DNA from: JBFLVN01 sp040758475
GTDB lineage: Bacteria > JAGRBM01
NCBI GenBank assembly: GCA_040758475.1
Contig: JBFLVN010000222.1
Coordinates: 1 to 6,232, forward strand
Direction of reading: 5' to 3'
DNA length: 6,232 nt
A program made the translations under genes and the position numbers. The notes under the pieces were generated by a model that was not told the origin of the DNA, did not search any database, and worked only from the letters and a program-made list of their open reading frames with translations. This document shows, piece after piece, positions 5,727 through 6,232 of the stretch. The first letter of the stretch is position 1. The number at the start of each line of letters is the position of its first letter.

Positions 5727-6232
5727 TCAGCCCGGGGGGCGCTCGCCGAAGATCGCCGTTCCGATCCGCACCAGGGTAGCGCCTTCTTCGATGGCGATCT
5801 CGAAGTCGCCGCTCATCCCCATGGAAAGTTCCGGGGCGATCTGGGGAGAAAGCGTAAGCGAGGCCGAGAGTTCTTTCAACCGCCGGAAGGCGGCCCGCGT
5901 GTCCTTCTCCGAAGCGGATGCGGGGCCCATGGTCATAAGGCCCTTGAGGCGCACCCCCGGCAGGGCGCCCGCCTTGGCGGCGAGCTGGGGGAGGAGGGAC
6001 TCGGGGGCGCCGGTCTTGGTTTTGTCGCCCGAGAGATTGAGTTCGAGGAGAACGTCCTGGACGAGCTTTTCCCGCTCCGCGCGTTCGGAGAGGGCTTCGA
6101 GGATTTTTTCCGAATCGACCGAATGGACGAGCGTCGCTTTTCCCACGACGTACTTCACCTTGTTGGTCTGGAGGTGGCCGATGAAGTGCCAGCGGGCTTC
6201 CGGGAAATCCTTGGCTTTGTCCCTGAGTTCCT
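5727..6232 (-). CDS. yggS: YggS/PLPBP family PLP homeostasis protein, N-terminus missing
   Basis: The frame is open to the right edge, so the gene starts outside; 167 residues and the stop are visible, against roughly 225-235 in the family. Visible landmarks are WHFIGHLQTNK (visible residues 14-24), VHSVDS (36-41), ELNLSGDKTKTG, LKGLMTMGP and the C-terminal LSMGMSGDFEIAI followed by VRIGTAIFGER. These are hallmarks of the YggS/PROSC/YlmE family, a single-domain fold-type III PLP-binding protein that buffers pyridoxal phosphate and affects amino-acid and vitamin B6 balance; it has no established catalytic reaction. The PLP-binding lysine lies about 30 residues before WHFIG in homologues and is therefore out of view. 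The GTG at 6158 is not a start, since conserved sequence continues upstream of it. It is the first visible gene of the - strand cluster, and the yggS-proC pairing is common in bacteria. Identification is very secure. Confidence 0.97.
   Translation of the reverse strand, partial: ELRDKAKDFPEARWHFIGHLQTNKVKYVVGKATLVHSVDSEKILEALSERAEREKLVQDVLLELNLSGDKTKTGAPESLLPQLAAKAGALPGVRLKGLMTMGPASASEKDTRAAFRRLKELSASLTLSPQIAPELSMGMSGDFEIAIEEGATLVRIGTAIFGERPPG

Noticed and set aside
6156..6158. GTG at 6158 as the start of yggS
   Set aside because: The conserved WHFIGHLQTNK motif is encoded upstream in the same frame, so the gene continues past the window edge.

Overview
The window looks like bacterial chromosome, moderately to strongly GC-rich. 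It holds one very large surface-type protein gene on the + strand (left 63%) and a compact housekeeping cluster on the - strand (right 37%). The two sets converge, with 10 bases between their stop codons. The taxon cannot be fixed from sequence alone. A DivIVA-domain protein beside yggS, proC and a DUF167 gene, together with a large Ig-like/PKD/RCC1 protein, would suit a deltaproteobacterium in the broad sense or a related environmental candidate phylum. That is inference.

Left region (2-3949, +): the 3' part of a gene whose start lies outside the window. It encodes at least 1315 residues: a row of Ig-like modules (cadherin-like, two related invasin-like modules with another between them, PKD, TIG/IPT-like), then 14 RCC1-type repeats running to the C-terminus. 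Fourteen is twice the seven blades of an RCC1 propeller, and the only clearly aberrant inter-blade linker lies between repeats 7 and 8. The visible part is therefore best read as a stalk carrying two tandem seven-bladed propellers. All 38 visible cysteines occur two per module, which points to a disulfide-stabilised protein outside the cytoplasm. Its ligand or function is unknown.

Right region (6232-3960, -): reading leftwards, yggS (PLP homeostasis, cut by the window edge), proC (last step of proline synthesis), a divIVA-domain gene (membrane-curvature/cell-pole or division scaffold) and a DUF167/YggU gene. Gaps are 81, 60 and 3 bases, so an operon is likely. The DUF167 gene begins with TTG three bases after the divIVA stop and in the same frame. 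The yggT membrane-protein gene often found in such clusters is not here.

No tRNA, rRNA, CRISPR array, insertion sequence or convincing terminator was seen, and there is no gene-free stretch over 300 bases. I see no clearly new multi-gene system. The most notable object is the double RCC1 propeller protein.
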